From an uncultured Thomasclavelia sp. (GTDB lineage Bacteria > Bacillota_I > Bacilli_A > Erysipelotrichales > Coprobacillaceae): DNA of 44,439 nt. The stretch lies in the NCBI RefSeq assembly GCF_944324745.1, contig NZ_CALUXO010000048.1:1-44439 (forward strand). Reading direction: 5' to 3'. Below, in pieces: positions 11,165 to 19,929 of this stretch. A model generated the notes under the pieces. The model was not told the origin of the DNA. It searched no databases and was given only the letters and a program-made list of their open reading frames with translations. The first letter of the stretch is position 1. Each line of letters begins with the position of its first letter. Made by a program: the position numbers and the translations under genes.

Positions 11165-11909
11165 ACTTTAACTCAATTACTTTTACCGATACAGTTTGCT
11201 TTTGATTACAATTTCCAATAAACATTCCTTTATCAATAATACAATCATTATAATCTCGACCATGAGCTAATTTAAAATAATTATCATCAACTAGACGGTT
11301 ATTAGTTGGATCCAAACCAAACCAAAACCCTTGATCAAAAACTTCAACCCAGGCATGAGTAGCTCCTTCGCCTACCATCATTCCAACTGCATATCGTGCC
11401 GGGATTTTTTTATACTTTAATACACTTAACATAATATGAGCATAGTCCTGGCAAACTCCCTTTTTCTGCTTAAAAGCTTCCCTGGCATTTGTGTAAACTG
11501 TAGTACTTCCTGGTTGATAGGTCATCAGATTAAAAATACGATGCATTAAATCAATCGCATAATCGCGATTATTCGTCAGCACTACTTCATCACCAAAAGC
11601 CTTAATTGCATCATCTGGTTTAGTAAGAGGAGTCTCGTATTTATATACCGGATGAAAATAATCCCAATTTTTAAGAGGCGTAGAGCTAGTCATTACTACC
11701 CCACGAACATAAAAGCGAAATTTGTTATGTTTAGTTAAAGCACTCCCAACATAAACAAGATTGCCAAATCCATCAATTATCCAGGATATATGATCGGTTG
11801 GAGTAATCGAATAGGCAACTGATTCAACTTGCTGATAAGTTCCATCTTTAGGAACACAGCGTAATTGAAACTGTTGCTCTGAGACAAAACCATCAAACTC
11901 TAGATTCAT
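11163..11909 (-). CDS. Transglutaminase-like cysteine protease family protein
   Basis: 248 residues. The catalytic triad of the transglutaminase-like fold is visible: Cys in KKGVCQDYAHIML, His in GEGATHAWVEVF and Asp in FGLDPTNNR. The N-terminal half is the beta-rich domain usual for the COG1305 group found with cp-ATP-grasp and alpha-E proteins. No signal peptide, so probably cytoplasmic. It is last of three genes read in order ATP-grasp, alpha-E, transglutaminase. In this conserved context it is thought to act as a peptidase or amide-exchange enzyme on a peptide-tagged product; the substrate is unknown. Confidence 0.88.
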   Translation of the reverse strand: MNLEFDGFVSEQQFQLRCVPKDGTYQQVESVAYSITPTDHISWIIDGFGNLVYVGSALTKHNKFRFYVRGVVMTSSTPLKNWDYFHPVYKYETPLTKPDDAIKAFGDEVVLTNNRDYAIDLMHRIFNLMTYQPGSTTVYTNAREAFKQKKGVCQDYAHIMLSVLKYKKIPARYAVGMMVGEGATHAWVEVFDQGFWFGLDPTNNRLVDDNYFKLAHGRDYNDCIIDKGMFIGNCNQKQTVSVKVIELK

Positions 11910-11931
11910 TTCATATTCAAAACTTAAACGT

Positions 11932-12606
11932 TTAATAGTCTTGTACCGTAAATAAAGAATTTAAATTGTTTAATTTATTGACAAAATCTAGATAATTTGC
12001 TGTTTTCTCAATTAGTAATTGATTTGTTTTTTCTAATTCAAAAACTTTCTCTAACCTTAAAATTCTATAATTCAATTGTGAAATGCTTTTTTCTAATTTG
12101 TTTTGATCATAGCCCAATCGAAAATACATATCTACCTGTTCAACATATTTACCACATTTAATAATATTCTTTTCTATCTCATCAACTGTTTCATCAACGC
12201 TGCCCCAAAAAGCAAAAATATCATCTTTGATTCGTTGTAGCTGTAAAACCGGTGCTTCTGAAAATTCCATCTTTTCAAAAACATTACTAGCTAATTGAAT
12301 ATATGATAATGTTGCTGAGGTAATTTCTTCTCGTAAAACAACCGCATTATCATAAGCTCTAAGTAAATTAGAAACAATTGAATCGGGATTTTCTTGATCA
12401 TATAAATATGAAGTAATAAAATGGGCATCGTTAAAATAAAAATCATCGATATCCAGTTGTTTACAAAAAGTATGATAGGCATTTTGATCACCATCGATCA
12501 TTCGATCAAAAATATCCTGATAAGCAGTAATAGAAATAAAAACTCTTTCAATATAACGTCCTAACCAATATAAATTATTAGCCTTTTCTATCGTGAAAGC
12601 ACCCAT
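11932..12606 (-). CDS. Alpha-E domain-containing protein
   Basis: 224 residues, almost wholly helical, starting MGAFTIEKANNLYWLGRYIERV, the standard N-terminus of alpha-E (COG2307) proteins. This length is shorter than the roughly 310 residues common in Proteobacteria but usual in Firmicutes. Its start overlaps the 3' end of the ATP-grasp gene by 19 nt, which suggests translational coupling. The biochemical role is unknown; it is invariably linked to the cp-ATP-grasp partner. Confidence 0.88.
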   Translation of the reverse strand: MGAFTIEKANNLYWLGRYIERVFISITAYQDIFDRMIDGDQNAYHTFCKQLDIDDFYFNDAHFITSYLYDQENPDSIVSNLLRAYDNAVVLREEITSATLSYIQLASNVFEKMEFSEAPVLQLQRIKDDIFAFWGSVDETVDEIEKNIIKCGKYVEQVDMYFRLGYDQNKLEKSISQLNYRILRLEKVFELEKTNQLLIEKTANYLDFVNKLNNLNSLFTVQDY

Positions 12607-13901
12607 GTATCTTTAAACCCTCCTCCTTGCGATGAATTAACCACAAACGAACCTTCATTACGAGCATACCGTGTTAAACCACTAGGCCAAACTTTTGTTT
12701 TTTCCCCTGATAAAACAAAAGCACGGAGATCAGCTTTACGCATCACTTTTTCACCATTTTCATTAACTGGTAAATCGATAAAATCAATTACTTCCTGACC
12801 TATCCAGCGTCGTGGCTGATCAATAATTAATTGTTTTAGTTTTGCCAGTTCTTCTTGATTTAAATTGGCCCCAAAAACTACTCCATAACCACCAGCTTCT
12901 GAAACATCTTTAATAACTAACTTATCTAAATTGTTGATAACGTACTCCAAATCTTCTTTAAAATATGGTAAATATGTAGGTGCATTTTTTAAAATCGGTT
13001 GTTCGTGTAAATAATATTCGATCATTTTAGGTACAAAATAATAAATTCCTTTATCATCTGCTACTCCATTTCCTGGGGCATTGATAATCGCTACATTATT
13101 AGAACGATAAACTGCCATCAAATTAGGAATTCCAATTACTGACTCTGGTAAAAAGGTCATTGGATCAAGATATTCATCAGAAATTCTCCGATACAATGAT
13201 CCAACTTTAATTTTTAAACCAACATGATTTTTATAAAATAATAAATTGTTTTCAACCACCAGCTCTTGTGGTGTCGCCAATATTGCCCCAGTTTTTTCTG
13301 CTAAAAATGAATGTTCAAAATAAGCCGAATTATATCTACCCGGTGTTAAAATAACATTGATTCCATCACAATTAACATAATCCATTACCTCTTTTAGCAT
13401 CTGACCATAACCACGATTATCAACAATCGAGTTGTTGATAAAGGTCATTGGAGAGGCCCTTCTAGTTAATTCTCTAGCAATCATTGGATAACTGGCCCCT
13501 GATGGTATCCGTAAATTATCTTCAAGTACATACCACTCATGATCTTTTGCTTGAACTAAATCAATCCCAGAAATATGACTATAAATTTCTTTAGGTGGTA
13601 CCACGTTATAACATTCATGAAAATATCCTTTAGAAATATAAATAAACTCTTCAGGAATAATTCCATCCTTGACAATCTGTTGTTTAGTATAAATATCTTT
13701 TAAAAACATATTTAAACTGTTTACCCGTTGAATTAGTCCTTTTTCTAGATAAGCGAATTCTTTAGTTTCAATGATTCTAGGCAAGGTATCAAAAGGAAAA
13801 AAGTTTTCATGGAATTCATTATTTTTATAAATTCCAAACTTAACCCCATATCGTTTCAAAAGTTCATTGATACTCTTTTCATGTTTTATTAAACCTTCCA
13901 T
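12588..13901 (-). CDS. Circularly permuted ATP-grasp protein (COG2308)
   Basis: 437 residues. Landmarks of the circularly permuted ATP-grasp family are YVLEDNLRIPSGASYPMIAR, INAPGNGVADDKGIYYFVP, LVIKDVSEAGGYGVVFG and WIGQEVIDF, giving nucleotide- and metal-binding residues. Family members are predicted amide/peptide ligases. The gene is first in an operon with alpha-E and transglutaminase-like genes, a set proposed from comparative genomics to make and process an unknown small peptide or peptide tag. ATG 13901 is preceded by GGGGG. Its promoter carries a palindromic operator candidate. Confidence 0.9.
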   Translation of the reverse strand: MEGLIKHEKSINELLKRYGVKFGIYKNNEFHENFFPFDTLPRIIETKEFAYLEKGLIQRVNSLNMFLKDIYTKQQIVKDGIIPEEFIYISKGYFHECYNVVPPKEIYSHISGIDLVQAKDHEWYVLEDNLRIPSGASYPMIARELTRRASPMTFINNSIVDNRGYGQMLKEVMDYVNCDGINVILTPGRYNSAYFEHSFLAEKTGAILATPQELVVENNLLFYKNHVGLKIKVGSLYRRISDEYLDPMTFLPESVIGIPNLMAVYRSNNVAIINAPGNGVADDKGIYYFVPKMIEYYLHEQPILKNAPTYLPYFKEDLEYVINNLDKLVIKDVSEAGGYGVVFGANLNQEELAKLKQLIIDQPRRWIGQEVIDFIDLPVNENGEKVMRKADLRAFVLSGEKTKVWPSGLTRYARNEGSFVVNSSQGGGFKDTWVLSR

Positions 13902-13920
13902 ACAAATCCCCCAAATTTAT

Positions 13921-13975
13921 TATATTGATAATATTTTATTATCAATATAATACTTTATCTATTGGAGATTGTCAA
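13921..13975 (-). promoter_or_regulatory. Promoter with palindromic operator, ATP-grasp/alpha-E operon
   Basis: TTGACA (13975-13970), 17 bp, TATTAT (13952-13947). A perfect 12-bp inverted repeat TATATTGATAAT-(5)-ATTATCAATATA occupies 13921-13949, overlapping the -10 and the start site. A repressor bound here would block transcription; the repressor is not identifiable in the window. Confidence 0.75.
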
Positions 13976-13989
13976 TAAAACAAAGCATG

Positions 13990-14019
13990 AAAAAACCTCC
14001 AAGTTTTTTTGGAGGTTTA
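13990..14019 (-). terminator. Terminator after desulfoferrodoxin gene
   Basis: Stem AAACCTCCAA / TTGGAGGTTT with a run of T on the minus strand, overlapping the stop codon of the superoxide reductase gene. Confidence 0.9.
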
Positions 14020-14400
14020 TAACTCAACTTCTTTCTTCCACAATCCATGAAGATTACAATATTCATAAACTGTAGCTTTTCCGCTTTTTCCAGCGATATT
14101 AAATTTTGCAATTGGTTGATCATCAGCTGTTAATGTAGTTTTCATCATACTACCATCAGCAAATTCAACCCAAACATTTGAAATTAAGTGTTCTGGTGTC
14201 ATTGGATGTAACACTTCACCGACTGTAGCTGTTAAATAATCACCTTCAACAGTAACTACTGGAACATGTTTTTCCACTGCTGCATCAACTACACCAGCTT
14301 CGACAACTTCCATTGGTTTACCACAGCACATCAATGGCACACCATGATCTTCAACCATTTCAACAACATTGCCACAGATTGGACATTTCAATAGTTTCAT
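14017..14400 (-). CDS. Desulfoferrodoxin (superoxide reductase, two-iron type)
   Basis: 127 residues. N-terminal desulforedoxin-like iron site: C6, C9 (CPICGN) and C25, C26 (MCCGKPM). The superoxide-reducing Fe(His)4Cys site has its ligands in EKHVPVV, HPMTPEHLI and the C-terminal CNLHGLW. The enzyme reduces superoxide to hydrogen peroxide without making oxygen, the usual defence of anaerobes. It is a single-gene unit with its own promoter and terminator. AAGGAGG precedes the ATG. A palindrome in the promoter suggests redox control. Confidence 0.95.
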   Translation of the reverse strand: MKLLKCPICGNVVEMVEDHGVPLMCCGKPMEVVEAGVVDAAVEKHVPVVTVEGDYLTATVGEVLHPMTPEHLISNVWVEFADGSMMKTTLTADDQPIAKFNIAGKSGKATVYEYCNLHGLWKKEVEL

Positions 14401-14443
14401 TTAAAAAACCTCCTTATTAAGTTTATTTATCCCTTGCAACCAT

Positions 14444-14475
14444 ATTATAGCACATATAAATAGTAATAGTTACTA
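14444..14475 (-). promoter_or_regulatory. Promoter and palindrome of the superoxide reductase gene
   Basis: Extended -10 TGCTATAAT (TATAAT at 14449-14444) with no good -35. Over the -35 region lies the 15-bp palindrome TAGTAACTATTACTA (14475-14461), which matches the PerR box TTATAATnATTATAA at 9 of 14 fixed positions. Binding by PerR or another regulator is inference. Confidence 0.6.
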
Positions 14476-14539
14476 ATATGCTTTAATATTTTCAATATTT
14501 ATTATAACCAGCTCTTTAACAACTAAACCGTTCAAATAC

Positions 14540-14566
14540 AAAAAGAAGGCTCATAAAGCCTTCTTA
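14540..14566 (-). terminator. Terminator after tpiA
   Basis: Perfect stem AAGAAGGCT / AGCCTTCTT, 5-nt loop, T-tract on the minus strand. Confidence 0.92.
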
Positions 14567-14571
14567 AATGA

Positions 14572-15315
14572 TTAACCTAAATTTTCAATCATAGCAATAT
14601 ATGAATCAGGTTGTAATGAAGCACCACCTACTAAAGCACCATCAATATCAGGTTGTTCTAGTAATGTTTTTAATCCTTCAGGTTTTACTGATCCACCATA
14701 TTGAATTCTGATTGCATCAGCAACTTCTTGATCATATAAATCAGCAATTACACTACGGATATAAGCACAAACATCTTGTGCAATTTCGTTAGTAGCTGTT
14801 TTTCCAGTTCCAATAGCCCAAACTGGTTCATAAGCGATTACTGAACGAGCAGCACATTTTGGACATACATCTTTAAATGCAGCAACTGTTTGTTTTTTAA
14901 CTACATCTTTAGTAGTTCCTGCTTCATATTCTTCTAAAGTTTCACCAACGCATACGATTGGAGTCATATCATTTTTTAATACTTGAAGCATTTTAGCATT
15001 AACTGTTTCATCAGTTTCACCGAAATACTGTCTTCTTTCAGAGTGTCCAAGAATTACCCATTCAACTCCGATTTCTTTTAACATTTCAACACTAACTTCA
15101 CCAGTATATGCACCACTGTCTTTAAAGTGACAGTTTTCAGCAGCAACTAATAAGTTTTTAGCTTCTGCTTTAGCAGTTTGTAAAGCTAAATATGGAGTAG
15201 CAATTCCCCAATCAGCACTATCGCTAACTTTACCATCTACTGCTTCAACAAACGCTTTAGTTTCAGCGATTGTTTTATTCATTTTCCAGTTTCCTACAAT
15301 AATTGGTTTTCTCAT
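14572..15315 (-). CDS. tpiA: Triosephosphate isomerase
   Basis: 247 residues. IVGNWKMN (substrate-binding Asn/Lys), the electrophilic His in VILGHSERRQYF, the catalytic Glu in AYEPVWAIGTGK and the phosphate-binding GGSVKPEG / GALVGGASL segments are all present. It interconverts DHAP and glyceraldehyde-3-phosphate in glycolysis. It lies 15 bp after pgk on the same transcript, and GGGG precedes the ATG. Confidence 0.99.
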   Translation of the reverse strand: MRKPIIVGNWKMNKTIAETKAFVEAVDGKVSDSADWGIATPYLALQTAKAEAKNLLVAAENCHFKDSGAYTGEVSVEMLKEIGVEWVILGHSERRQYFGETDETVNAKMLQVLKNDMTPIVCVGETLEEYEAGTTKDVVKKQTVAAFKDVCPKCAARSVIAYEPVWAIGTGKTATNEIAQDVCAYIRSVIADLYDQEVADAIRIQYGGSVKPEGLKTLLEQPDIDGALVGGASLQPDSYIAMIENLG

Positions 15316-15330
15316 TATTATTTCCCCTTA

Positions 15331-16515
15331 TTATTTATCATCAATTGCAGCAATACCAGGAAGAACTTTACCTTCCATGTATTCTAATGAAGCTCCTCCA
15401 CCAGTAGAGATATGAGAAACTTTATCAGCATATCCAAGTTGCATTACTGCAGCAGCACTGTCTCCACCACCGATAATAGTGTTAGCACCGTCTAAGTTAG
15501 CTAAAGCTTCACATACTTCGATTGTTCCTTTAGCAAATGGTTCCATTTCGAATACACCCATTGGTCCATTCCAGATAACTGTTTTAGCACCTTGTAAAGC
15601 TGCTTTAATATTTTCAACTGATTTAGGTCCAATATCTAATCCCATATATACATCAGGGATATCTCCTTCAACAACTTTAATATCACCTTCAGCTGCAAAA
15701 GCATTATTAATTACTGAATCAACTGGTAATAATAATTTGTCTCCAGCTTTTTCTAAAATATCTTTAGCTACTTGGATACGATCTTCTTCAACTAAAGAGT
15801 TTCCAACTTTATATCCTTGAGCAGCAGCGAATGTATAACTCATTCCACCACCAACGATAACTTTATCAGCGATTTTTAATAAGTTTTCGATAACTAAGAT
15901 CTTATCAGAAACTTTAGCTCCACCTAAAATAGCAACCATTGGTCTTTCAGGATCGTTAACTGCTTTTCCAATATAAGCAATTTCTTTTTCAACTAAGAAA
16001 CCAGCAGCACTTGGTAAATGAGCAGGGATTCCAGCTGTAGAAGCATGAGCTCTGTGTACAGAACCGAATGCATCTTCAACAAATACATCACCTAAAGATG
16101 CCCAGTATTTTCCAAGTTCAGGATCATTTTTAGATTCACCTGGTTCATAACGAGTATTTTGAACTAAGATTACTGATCCAGGTTCTGCATTTTTAATTGC
16201 ATCTTCTAATACAGGTCCTCTTGTAGCATTAACGAAAGTAACAGGTTTTCCTAAATGTTTTTCTAAGCAAGGAGCAACAACTGCCATATCGTTTTTAGCT
16301 TTGTCTTCTTCTGTTTTAACCTTTCCTAAGTGTGAAAATAATACGATACATTTAGGATTATGTTCTAATAGATAATTAATAGTAGGCAATGCAGCAACTA
16401 CACGATTATCATTAGTAATTTCTCCAGTTTTTTTGTCTCTTGGTACGTTGAAGTCAACACGGCATAAAACAACTTTACCAGTGACTTCGATATCTTTGAT
16501 TGTTTTTTTATCCAT
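15331..16515 (-). CDS. pgk: Phosphoglycerate kinase
   Basis: 394 residues from ATG 16515. [21 protein letters not shown], the hinge/nucleotide segments [13 protein letters not shown] and [12 protein letters not shown], and the C-terminal [10 protein letters not shown] phosphate loop identify PGK, which makes ATP from 1,3-bisphosphoglycerate. A GTG three codons upstream (16524) sits on the GGAGGAG ribosome site itself, so the ATG is preferred. First gene of the pgk-tpiA operon; gap is not adjacent. Confidence 0.98.
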   Translation of the reverse strand: MDKKTIKDIEVTGKVVLCRVDFNVPRDKKTGEITNDNRVVAALPTINYLLEHNPKCIVLFSHLGKVKTEEDKAKNDMAVVAPCLEKHLGKPVTFVNATRGPVLEDAIKNAEPGSVILVQNTRYEPGESKNDPELGKYWASLGDVFVEDAFGSVHRAHASTAGIPAHLPSAAGFLVEKEIAYIGKAVNDPERPMVAILGGAKVSDKILVIENLLKIADKVIVGGGMSYTFAAAQGYKVGNSLVEEDRIQVAKDILEKAGDKLLLPVDSVINNAFAAEGDIKVVEGDIPDVYMGLDIGPKSVENIKAALQGAKTVIWNGPMGVFEMEPFAKGTIEVCEALANLDGANTIIGGGDSAAAVMQLGYADKVSHISTGGGASLEYMEGKVLPGIAAIDDK

Positions 16516-16538
16516 ATTCAACACTCCTCCATGGCTGA

Positions 16539-16567
16539 ATTATACCATTCTTAGGCATTGTTTTCAA
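16539..16567 (-). promoter_or_regulatory. Promoter of pgk-tpiA
   Basis: TTGAAA (16567-16562), 17 bp, TATAAT (16544-16539) on the minus strand, 24 bp before the pgk ATG, so the mRNA leader is short. Confidence 0.8.
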
Positions 16568-16598
16568 TTAGTTTCATACATTATAATGGAGGGAAAAT

Positions 16599-16910
16599 AT
16601 GAAAAATTATCAATTAGTTAGCGTAGATTCATTAAGAGAATTATTGCAACACGATTATCAATTCATCGATTTAAGAGAGCCCAGTCAATATAACCAACTG
16701 CATGTAAAAAAATTCGTCAATATTCCTTACAACAACTTTAGTCAATCTTTACCGAAACTTTCAAAAGACATTCCAATTTATCTGATCTGTTATAGCGGTC
16801 AAAGATCAAAAGAACTAGCCAGACAACTAAACAATTTGGGCTATCAGGCCTATAGTTTTGATGGTGGCTTTTATGCACTTATCTATCCAATTAATAATAA
16901 ATATTATTAA
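16599..16910 (+). CDS. Single-domain rhodanese-like protein
   Basis: 103 residues, one rhodanese domain. FIDLREPSQYNQLHVKKFVNIPY is the conserved N-terminal half. The active-site loop CYSGQRSKELA carries the persulfide-forming cysteine, followed by GYQAYSFDGGFYAL. Likely a sulfurtransferase or sulfur carrier in the cytoplasm; acceptor unknown. GGAGGG precedes the ATG. It diverges from pgk; a TATAAT at 16583-16588 is very close to the ATG, leaving the promoter unclear. Confidence 0.93.
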   Translation: MKNYQLVSVDSLRELLQHDYQFIDLREPSQYNQLHVKKFVNIPYNNFSQSLPKLSKDIPIYLICYSGQRSKELARQLNNLGYQAYSFDGGFYALIYPINNKYY

Positions 16911-16949
16911 AAAAGCTTACTATTGAAATACATAGTAAGCTTGCTTTGT
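16911..16949. terminator. Bidirectional terminator between convergent genes
   Basis: Perfect 11-bp stem AAGCTTACTAT / ATAGTAAGCTT with an 8-nt loop; TTTGTTTTTTT follows on the plus strand and a T-rich tract on the minus strand. It serves the rhodanese gene (+) and the YitT gene (-). Confidence 0.9.
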
Positions 16950-16953
16950 TTTT

Positions 16954-17808
16954 TTAAAGTGGTGCGTTATAAAAACGTCCAACATATTTTTCTGATTTCG
17001 ATACATTAATAATAACTTGAGGGTCAATTTCTTTCATCGCAAATATAACATCATCAACTTCATAACTAGAAACGATTGCTGTAAGTAAAGATACTGGTGT
17101 TTTTGAATAACCACCAATGCCATCTAATGCGGTAATTCCATGATGGAACTTTTTGCAATAAGCATCAATAATTTCATCTTTATGTTTGGTGTAGATATGC
17201 AACATAACTCTCTTATAACGAGTATGGAATGTTGATACCGTTTTAGTTGAAATAAACTGGAATAAAATTGAATACCCAGCAGCTTCAAAACTAAAGATAA
17301 AACCGAAGATAATTAACATACAGGCATTAAAAACAAAAACCTGATCCCAGATTTCACGACCGCTTTTATTAGAAACATATAAAGCGATAAAATCGGTTCC
17401 ACCACTTGAAGCATTTCCTTTTAAGGCAATGGCAATACTGCTACCAAAAAGGAAACCACCAAATATTACATTTAAAATCGTGTCATCAAACAATTCAACT
17501 CGTGGCATCAACGCTAAAAAGAACGATGTCAAACCAACTTGTAATAATGAAAAGAAAACAAATCTTGTCGAAATCTTTTTAGCACAGAACAATGCTACTG
17601 GAATATTTAAACACAACAGACCAATCGATGTTGGTAAACTACCACCTAACAATTCGGCTATCATGTCTGCCATTAAGGCAATCCCCATAAAACCACCAGA
17701 TATTGTTCCTGCAGGTCGTACTAAGTTTTTAGTTGCAAATGCCATAACTAGCGCTGATATAATAACGGCCCCAAAACTAATAATAGTCTTTTTCTTTCGT
17801 ATATCCAT
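16954..17808 (-). CDS. YitT family membrane protein (DUF161 plus DUF2179)
   Basis: 284 residues from ATG 17808 (GAAGGG 7 nt upstream); an in-frame GTG nine codons earlier lacks a site. The N-terminal two thirds has five or six hydrophobic segments, with the family motifs GTISGGFMGIALM and GNASSGGTDFIALYVSNKSG. The C-terminal soluble DUF2179 domain contains HGITALDGIGGYSKTPV and ends KYVGRFYNAPL. Family members are integral membrane proteins of unknown transport or sensing function. Monocistronic, with a TATAAT at 17837-17842. Confidence 0.9.
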   Translation of the reverse strand: MDIRKKKTIISFGAVIISALVMAFATKNLVRPAGTISGGFMGIALMADMIAELLGGSLPTSIGLLCLNIPVALFCAKKISTRFVFFSLLQVGLTSFFLALMPRVELFDDTILNVIFGGFLFGSSIAIALKGNASSGGTDFIALYVSNKSGREIWDQVFVFNACMLIIFGFIFSFEAAGYSILFQFISTKTVSTFHTRYKRVMLHIYTKHKDEIIDAYCKKFHHGITALDGIGGYSKTPVSLLTAIVSSYEVDDVIFAMKEIDPQVIINVSKSEKYVGRFYNAPL

Positions 17809-17932
17809 CTTACAACCCTTCTTTATTTTCGCCACGATTATAACACATACATTGTATTAATTAAAGAACAATTTCGTTATTTTTTAATTAAGAAAAAACA
17901 GTCAATTTTTTTAGCTATTTTTTCTTCCAAAA

Positions 17933-18823
17933 TTAAATCAATTTATAGTCCTGCAATTGCTTTTCAATCGCACTTTCATCAATAGTACAACGACATTCTC
18001 CTAATTCAATCGCTGGTTTAGTTTTTCCATGAAAATCACTGCCACAAGTAATTAAAATATGATGTTTTTTACCAGCGTTATAAAAATATTCTACTGTTTC
18101 TTTACTATGATAATTACTGAACGCTTCGACTCCTTCAACCCCTAAAGCAACCATCTCATCGAAAACTTCAAAATTTCCTTTCAAGTTATTTCCTGGATGG
18201 GCCAATACCACTGTTCCACCATGTTTTTTGATTAAATCAATGGTTTCTTTCAAACTTGGATAAACTATTTTAGTATAACATGGTTTTCCTTGAGCATAAT
18301 AATCCCAATAAAAATTAACATATGGGTTATCACTGCGACTGCCACCTTCACGATAAGGTTTTAACAAAGGATGATCTAGATAACGCTGATCGTTTAATAA
18401 AACTTCGCCAAACATTTCACCAGTATAAACCCCATTATCAGTTAATTTATCTAAAGCTTCTACATCAACATCAAAACCTAACTTATTTGTCAATGCAATT
18501 TTTTCTTTAGAACATTTTAACTCCTGATCTAAAACATTTTGTTCCAAAGCTTTAAAATCATCATGATGATAATCAATTCCATAACCTAAGACATGTAAAT
18601 TAATTCCGTTATAAGTACAATCAATTTCTGTGGCACTAATATATTTAATATCATATTTTTTAGCCATTTCTTTAGCTTCATCAATTGCTTTTACACTATT
18701 ATGATCAGCGATAGCCATGATCCTGATTCCTGCTTGATGACACATTTCTACTAATTGAGTTGGTGTAAACTCACCATCGTCACTATATTTTGAATGCATA
18801 TGTAAATCAATATATTTTTCCAT
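17933..18823 (-). CDS. PHP-domain phosphoesterase
   Basis: 296 residues. The metal-binding PHP motifs are DLHMHSKYSDDGEFTP, IMAIADHNSV, GGTVVLAHPGN and ITCGSDFHG. This layout, with an inserted helical segment in the middle, is that of YciV/TrpH-type 3',5'-nucleotide phosphatases that act on pAp or short RNA ends; the exact substrate cannot be read. Its start codon overlaps the stop of the ROK gene, so the two are co-transcribed and probably translationally coupled. Confidence 0.9.
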   Translation of the reverse strand: MEKYIDLHMHSKYSDDGEFTPTQLVEMCHQAGIRIMAIADHNSVKAIDEAKEMAKKYDIKYISATEIDCTYNGINLHVLGYGIDYHHDDFKALEQNVLDQELKCSKEKIALTNKLGFDVDVEALDKLTDNGVYTGEMFGEVLLNDQRYLDHPLLKPYREGGSRSDNPYVNFYWDYYAQGKPCYTKIVYPSLKETIDLIKKHGGTVVLAHPGNNLKGNFEVFDEMVALGVEGVEAFSNYHSKETVEYFYNAGKKHHILITCGSDFHGKTKPAIELGECRCTIDESAIEKQLQDYKLI

Positions 18824-19809
18824 TACTCTTCTCCATTTCTTAATCTCTTTAAAATAAGCTCACTTCCAAGTACATATAAGCCCCGATAAATCAACTCATC
18901 AATTTTTTTAACGAAAATAATTTGTGGCTGGTGTTCTTTTGATAAATAAAGATCTAAATTAAAATTGTCTAAATCAGTAATAACATCACTACTGATTCCC
19001 ACTATCTCGGGATTAATTACACAACATAAACTAACTAATTGTTTAATCAACAATTCTTTAGGATTTTGTTGCAACAATCGATCTTGTTGTTCATGGCTTA
19101 AAAAAGGCAAATATCTTAGTTCACCGGCAAAATTAGAAAACCCTTTACATAATTGATGATTGATCATCATACTACAACCAATATATTTTATTCGGGGCTG
19201 ATACATATATGCTAAATAATCACAATCAGGATAACTTTGACTAAATCCAATTCCGGCTACATTAACATCATTTTCAATGATTACCGCTAAATGATATTTA
19301 TTATCTAAAACTTGTTTTAAATCAAGATTAGCTAATAATTCAAAATCACAAATATCGATTTTCCCTTCGTTACTAACACCTGGAAGACTAATAACCAGAG
19401 TAGTAATTTTTAGATCATGATCAATTAAATAATCGATTGCTTTACACAAATCATCTAAACTACCATCTTGACTTTCAACTGTATTTTCAAAAACCTTTTT
19501 CCCTAATAAATCAACACTTTTTATTTTAAAATAATAATTTGCCTGATCTCGTTTTAAAACTATCAAACCAAGATGTTTAAAATCAACATTTAAACTGTAC
19601 TGTTTAGATTTACGACCACCAGTCGATTTAGCTTGACCTGTCAATTTAATTTCACCATTTTTTAACAGCCATTGTAAAACATTAGTAGTCGCTGCTAATG
19701 ATAGATTGGCTTGCTTCGCCAACTCATTTTTAGTCCAAATTTTACCATCATAAAAACATTTACGAACCCGATGAATATTTTCGTCTTTTAATTCCGTTAC
19801 TTTAGTCAC
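18823..19809 (-). CDS. ROK-family regulator with N-terminal winged HTH
   Basis: About 328 residues from GTG 19809, which has GAGGGG 7 nt upstream; the longer TTG start (19824) overlaps that site. Residues 1-75 form a winged helix (TKNELAKQANLSLAATTNVLQWL). The rest is a ROK/actin-like fold (VVISLPGVSNEGKIDI, VIIENDVNVAGIGF). The usual zinc cluster CxCGxxGC is not present, and the sequence is diverged after the first third of the kinase fold, so it is probably a regulator and not a sugar kinase. It leads the PHP gene and has palindromes at its own promoter. Confidence 0.85.
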   Translation of the reverse strand: MTKVTELKDENIHRVRKCFYDGKIWTKNELAKQANLSLAATTNVLQWLLKNGEIKLTGQAKSTGGRKSKQYSLNVDFKHLGLIVLKRDQANYYFKIKSVDLLGKKVFENTVESQDGSLDDLCKAIDYLIDHDLKITTLVISLPGVSNEGKIDICDFELLANLDLKQVLDNKYHLAVIIENDVNVAGIGFSQSYPDCDYLAYMYQPRIKYIGCSMMINHQLCKGFSNFAGELRYLPFLSHEQQDRLLQQNPKELLIKQLVSLCCVINPEIVGISSDVITDLDNFNLDLYLSKEHQPQIIFVKKIDELIYRGLYVLGSELILKRLRNGEE

Positions 19810-19824
19810 AGCATCACCCCTCAA

Positions 19825-19887
19825 ACTTTCGTCAACTCTTAACGAAAGTATTTAAGTTCATTATACATCAATGCTTTTTGATGTAAA
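19825..19887 (-). promoter_or_regulatory. Promoter of the ROK-PHP operon with two inverted repeats
   Basis: TTTACA (19887-19882), 16 bp, TATAAT (19865-19860). A 25-bp inverted repeat ACTTTCGTTAA-GAG-TTGACGAAAGT (19849-19825; 10 of 11 positions pair) lies just after the start site. A second perfect repeat ACATCAA-(6)-TTGATGT (19884-19865) fills the -35/-10 spacer. Autoregulation by the ROK protein is the simplest reading. Confidence 0.72.
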
Positions 19888-19888
19888 G

Positions 19889-19918
19889 AAAAATCACCTG
19901 GATAAAAGGTGATTTTCA
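19889..19918 (-). terminator. Terminator after the 37-residue peptide gene
   Basis: Stem AAAATCACCT / AGGTGATTTT with an 8-nt loop and TTTTTCTTT on the minus strand. It isolates the small gene from the ROK promoter. Confidence 0.85.
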
Positions 19919-19929
19919 GATTATGAAAT

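Noticed and set aside
14529-14536. Single ACCGTTCAA resembling an AgrA box before tpiA terminator
   Set aside because: No partner box at 21 bp and it sits downstream of, not before, a promoter.
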